A stretch of 9,481 nt of DNA from Acidobacteriaceae bacterium (GTDB lineage: Bacteria; Acidobacteriota; Terriglobia; Terriglobales; Acidobacteriaceae), in the NCBI GenBank assembly GCA_027307295.1, contig DAHUXF010000086.1, forward strand, positions 1 to 9,481. Reading direction: 5' to 3'. The notes beneath the pieces were generated by a model. That model did not search any database, was not told the DNA's origin, and saw nothing but the letters and a program-made list of their open reading frames with translations. This document shows positions 6,518 through 9,481 of the stretch, piece after piece (positions within the stretch are counted from its first letter, which is position 1; each line of letters starts with the position of its first letter). Both the position numbers and the translations under genes were made by a program.

Positions 6518-7240
6518 CTAACGATCGAATCCCAGCCTGCCTTGCTCTCTTGGCCCTAAGACCGCCGCCAGTTCGTGCGGCTTGTCAATCAGGATGTCCG
6601 GTGGGGCGTCTTGCAGCGTGTGCGGTGCCAGGCCGTAGGTCACCCCGATGCTGTAGATGCCGGCATTACGCGCAGTAAGCACGTCAATATCTGAGTCGCC
6701 AATGATGACTGTCTCTTCCGTGTGAACGCCCGATTCCTCCAACAGCGCCTGCACGCCGGCCGGATCAGGCTTCTTGGTATGAAAACTGTTGCCGCCATAG
6801 ACCTGAAAAAAGTAAGGGCCCAGCCCCAGAGCGTCAACAATCGCGCGGGAGGGGCCGACGGGCTTGTTGCTCAACACGGCCATCTTGAATGGCGTGCCGT
6901 TGCGGCTTTTCTGGATGGCATCCAGTGACTCCTTAATGCCTTCATAAACATATGTGTAATCCAGCTTGTGCTCGCGGTAGTACGCCATAAAATAGAGGAT
7001 CGCATCCTGGACAAAATTCTCGTCGTCAGGATCGCCCAGGGAACGGCGGACCAGCATGGGCGCGCCATCGCCAATAAAGCTGGCAATGACCTCATCCGGC
7101 AACTCTTTCTTGCCAAAGTGCGTGAGCATGGCATTGATGGAGTTGGCCAGGTCCTTGCGGGAATCCACCAGCGTTCCGTCAAGGTCAAAAATGAGCAATT
7201 TGGTTGTATGGACCGGGATGGAGCGATTTTTTTGAATCAT
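6518..7240 (-). CDS. gph: HAD-family phosphatase, phosphoglycolate phosphatase-like
   Basis: This 240-residue cytoplasmic hydrolase belongs to the haloacid dehalogenase superfamily, Gph/PGPase-like subgroup. Such enzymes dephosphorylate 2-phosphoglycolate, formed among other ways by DNA end repair, though related members act on other small phosphates. All four HAD motifs are seen: motif I FDLDGTLVDS with nucleophile D19 and acid/base D21, motif II S124 in AVLSNKP, motif III K157 in KKPDP, and motif IV GDSDIDV with D182 and D186. The helical cap lies between motifs I and II (about 30-105), with the FIGDGAPMLVRRSLG segment typical of Gph. The ATG is the only good start, but no Shine-Dalgarno sequence precedes it; a TATACT ends nine bases upstream, so the message may be nearly leaderless. 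It is divergent from the E1 gene, with a 98-bp shared upstream region. The exact substrate is not provable from sequence. Confidence 0.88.
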   Translation of the reverse strand: MIQKNRSIPVHTTKLLIFDLDGTLVDSRKDLANSINAMLTHFGKKELPDEVIASFIGDGAPMLVRRSLGDPDDENFVQDAILYFMAYYREHKLDYTYVYEGIKESLDAIQKSRNGTPFKMAVLSNKPVGPSRAIVDALGLGPYFFQVYGGNSFHTKKPDPAGVQALLEESGVHTEETVIIGDSDIDVLTARNAGIYSIGVTYGLAPHTLQDAPPDILIDKPHELAAVLGPREQGRLGFDR

Positions 7241-7338
7241 CCATTTTCAGTATATCCCGGCAACAGCTTAGGATTTAAAATGGAAGGTACTCCCAAGTAC
7301 ACCTACCACCTTAGAGCAAAAGAACAACGAGGATACCC
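7241..7338. promoter_or_regulatory. Divergent promoter region between phosphatase and E1 genes
   Basis: Both genes must start transcription from this 98-bp gap or from within the opposite gene. For the phosphatase, a TATACT hexamer lies at 7254-7249 on the minus strand. For E1, an AT-rich TTTAAAAT core at about 7274-7281 could hold the -10. An inverted repeat GTACT-CCCA-AGTAC (7287-7300) lies in the E1 leader, flanked by AAGGT (7284-7288) and ACCTT (7308-7312). The E1 ribosome binding site is GAGG at 7329-7332. Promoter calls are weak. Confidence 0.4.
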
Positions 7339-9481
7339 ATGGCCGTAACCAAGGTCGAATCCAGGAAAAGCACTTCTGCTGTGGCTGAAGTGCCCGCAAA
7401 AGCCGGAAAGACTTATGAAGGGCTGACACGCCAGCAGCTCGTGGAAATTTACCGTTTAATGTACCTTTCGCGGCGGATTGATGACCGCGAAATTATGCTC
7501 AAGAACCAGCAGAAGATATTTTTTCAGATATCCGGCGCCGGTCATGAGGCGTTGACGGTGGCGGCCGCGCTCAACCTTAAGCCAGGGTACGACTGGTTTT
7601 ATCCTTATTATCGTGATCGTGCACTTTGTCTGACCTTGGGCATGACGCCATATGAGCAGTTTCTTCAGGCCGTAGGAGCGGCGGACGATCCGTCCTCTGG
7701 CGGACGGCAGATGCCTTCCCACTGGGGACACAAGAAGCTCAATATTGTGACCCAGTCTTCTCCCACGGGCACGCAATTCCTGCAGGCCGTGGGTTGCGCC
7801 GAGGCGGGACGTTATTTCAGCAGGCACCCTGAGGCGGCGGAAAAGCATGATGGCAGCTATCGCAAATTTAAAGACGTAAAATTCCAGGGCGATGAAGTGG
7901 TCTACTGCTCCGCCGGTGATGGCACCACCAGCGAAGGCGAATTCTGGGAGGCCATGAACTCGGCTTGTAATCTGAAATTGCCGGTCCTGTTCCTGATTGA
8001 AGATAACGGTTATGCCATTTCCGTGCCGGTAGAGGTGCAGACGGCCGGCGGCAGCGTGTCGAAGCTGGTGAGCAACTTCCCCAACCTCTTGCTGGAAGAA
8101 TGTGATGGCACCGATCCAATTGCCGCGTATGCCGCTTGCAAGCGCGCTGTGGACTACTGCCGCTCCGGCAAAGGCCCGGCCCTGGTGCACGGGCATGTGA
8201 TTCGCCCGTATTCTCACTCGCTTTCTGATAATGAGAAGCTGTACCGGCCGGAATCCGAGCGTGAAAAAGATGCCAAGCGTGATCCCGTCACGCGCATGCA
8301 GATGCTGCTGGTCCGGGAAAATATACTGGATGAGGCTGGCATCAACCAGCTGGAAAAATCTGTGGATGAAGAGGTGAAAGCCGCAGCCGACCAAGCCCTG
8401 GCCGCGGCCTTCCCGGCAACGGACTCCATATATAAGCACGTATATTCTGAGGCTTTGGATCCGCTCCGCATGGCATCAGAACCCCGGCCCGAGGGCTCCG
8501 ACAAGACCATGGCGGACCTGATCAACGCCTGCCTGAAAGATGAAATGCGCCATGACGACCGCATTGTGGTCTTCGGCGAAGACGTGGCCGACTGCAGCCG
8601 CGAGCAGTATCTGAAAGAAAAATCGGTGAAGGGCAAGGGCGGCGTGTTCAAGCTGACCAGCGGGCTGCAGATGGAATTTGGTTCCGACCGCGTGTTCAAC
8701 TCTCCGCTGGCGGAGGCGAACATCGTCGGGCGCGCCGTGGGAATGGCGGAGCGTGGACTGAAGCCGGTGGTGGAGGTCCAATTTTTTGATTACATCTGGC
8801 CGGCCTACCACCAGATTCGGAATGAATTGTCGGTGATCCGCTGGCGCTCAAATGGAAACTTCTCCTGCCCTGCGGTAGTGCGCGTGGCCATCGGAGGCTA
8901 CCTGACAGGCGGAGCTGTGTATCACTCCCAATGCGGTGAAAGTCTTTTTACGCACATCCCCGGACTGCGCGTGTGCTTCCCATCCAATGCACTGGATGCC
9001 AACGGACTGCTGCGCACCGCCATTCGCTGTGATGATCCGGTCATGTTCCTGGAGCATAAACGTCTCTACCGCGAAACCTTTGGCCGTGCACCGTACCCAG
9101 GTCCGGACTATATGATTCCATTCGGCAAAGCCCGGATCATGAAAGAAGGCACTGATCTCACCGTGATTACTTATGGAGCTACCGTGCCAAGGTCTTTACA
9201 GGCTGCACAGAAGATGGAGCGCGAGCACGGCGTCAGCGTGGAGTTGATTGACCTGCGCACTCTCAGCCCGTATGACTGGGAGGCTATTGCCACCTCTGTA
9301 CGCAAGACCAGCCGCGTGATTGTTGCCCATGAGGATACGCTGAGCTGGGGCTACGGAGCGGAAATCGCCGCGCGGATTGCGGACCAGTTGTTCGACGAAT
9401 TAGACGCACCGGTGCGCCGCGTGGCCGCGATGGACACCTACTGCGCCTACAACCCGAATCTCGAAGATGCAAACCTCCCCC
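7339..9481 (+). CDS. Fused 2-oxoacid dehydrogenase E1 alpha/beta subunit, 3'-truncated
   Basis: This is an open frame of at least 714 residues with no stop before the right edge. It is a thiamine-diphosphate-dependent E1 of a pyruvate or branched-chain 2-oxoacid dehydrogenase complex, which decarboxylates the acid and transfers the acyl group to lipoyl-E2. The alpha part (about 30-350) shows SGAGHEA (65-71), YYRDR (90-94), RQMPSHWG with H128, and the ThDP/Mg motif from GDG (193-195) to N223. The beta part begins near M391 and shows GEDV (E414), SPLAEANIVG with the cofactor glutamate E459, GGYLTGGAVYHSQ with H529, then PGLRV and the C-terminal NPNLEDANLP segment. Separate alpha and beta genes are the usual arrangement; one-chain versions are known in Acidobacteriota and Bacteroidota and are sometimes misnamed tungsten formylmethanofuran dehydrogenase. 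A charged insertion of about 25 residues (159-184) precedes the GDG motif. The ATG has GAGG six bases upstream. The substrate is undecided; E2/E3 genes are expected to the right. Confidence 0.93.
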   Translation, partial: MAVTKVESRKSTSAVAEVPAKAGKTYEGLTRQQLVEIYRLMYLSRRIDDREIMLKNQQKIFFQISGAGHEALTVAAALNLKPGYDWFYPYYRDRALCLTLGMTPYEQFLQAVGAADDPSSGGRQMPSHWGHKKLNIVTQSSPTGTQFLQAVGCAEAGRYFSRHPEAAEKHDGSYRKFKDVKFQGDEVVYCSAGDGTTSEGEFWEAMNSACNLKLPVLFLIEDNGYAISVPVEVQTAGGSVSKLVSNFPNLLLEECDGTDPIAAYAACKRAVDYCRSGKGPALVHGHVIRPYSHSLSDNEKLYRPESEREKDAKRDPVTRMQMLLVRENILDEAGINQLEKSVDEEVKAAADQALAAAFPATDSIYKHVYSEALDPLRMASEPRPEGSDKTMADLINACLKDEMRHDDRIVVFGEDVADCSREQYLKEKSVKGKGGVFKLTSGLQMEFGSDRVFNSPLAEANIVGRAVGMAERGLKPVVEVQFFDYIWPAYHQIRNELSVIRWRSNGNFSCPAVVRVAIGGYLTGGAVYHSQCGESLFTHIPGLRVCFPSNALDANGLLRTAIRCDDPVMFLEHKRLYRETFGRAPYPGPDYMIPFGKARIMKEGTDLTVITYGATVPRSLQAAQKMEREHGVSVELIDLRTLSPYDWEAIATSVRKTSRVIVAHEDTLSWGYGAEIAARIADQLFDELDAPVRRVAAMDTYCAYNPNLEDANLP

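Noticed and set aside
7456..8439. 327-codon open frame on the minus strand opposite the E1 gene
   Set aside because: The plus strand carries conserved E1 motifs through the whole span; the antisense product is low in recognisable features and has no ribosome binding site support.

Overview
The window looks like an ordinary chromosomal stretch of a bacterium from the Acidobacteriota (class Terriglobia, Koribacter-like). That placement is an inference. It rests on a fused E1 alpha/beta 2-oxoacid dehydrogenase of the type found in Acidobacteriota and Bacteroidota, on a pair of membrane/hypothetical proteins whose sequence style I associate with acidobacteria, on an intergenic element resembling a repeat I recall from those genomes, and on moderate-to-high GC with GGAG-type ribosome binding sites. 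No rRNA, tRNA, CRISPR array, insertion sequence, integrase or phage gene was seen.

Layout. Positions 2-3853 (+) hold the end of a periplasmic adaptor gene and a complete heavy-metal RND permease (CusA/CzcA family) that starts right after the adaptor stop codon. Together they are two parts of a tripartite metal-ion efflux pump; the outer-membrane part would lie to the left of the window. A 106-bp gap with a 15-bp tandem repeat separates them from a KDPG/KHG aldolase gene, eda-like (3960-4616, +). A 177-bp gap (4617-4793) with three short hairpins and a repeat-like element follows.

Three genes read leftward: a 57-residue secreted peptide (6338-6165), a seven-helix membrane protein (6098-5367) and a single-helix membrane-anchored protein (5363-4794). 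The last two are in the same frame and are separated only by TAG and one CAA codon. Next comes a HAD-family phosphoglycolate phosphatase-like gene (7240-6518, -). It is divergent from the large E1 alpha/beta gene (7339 to beyond the right edge, +), which decarboxylates a 2-oxoacid with thiamine diphosphate and passes the acyl group to an E2 component expected downstream.

How the genes work together. Adaptor and permease clearly form one transport unit. The three leftward genes may be one transcription unit of unknown role. The aldolase, phosphatase and E1 are metabolic genes with no obvious functional link to each other. I found no convincing new multi-gene system. The points most worth checking are the stop-codon-separated in-frame pair, the hairpin over the start region of the seven-helix gene, the small secreted peptide, and the metal-site residues of the RND permease.
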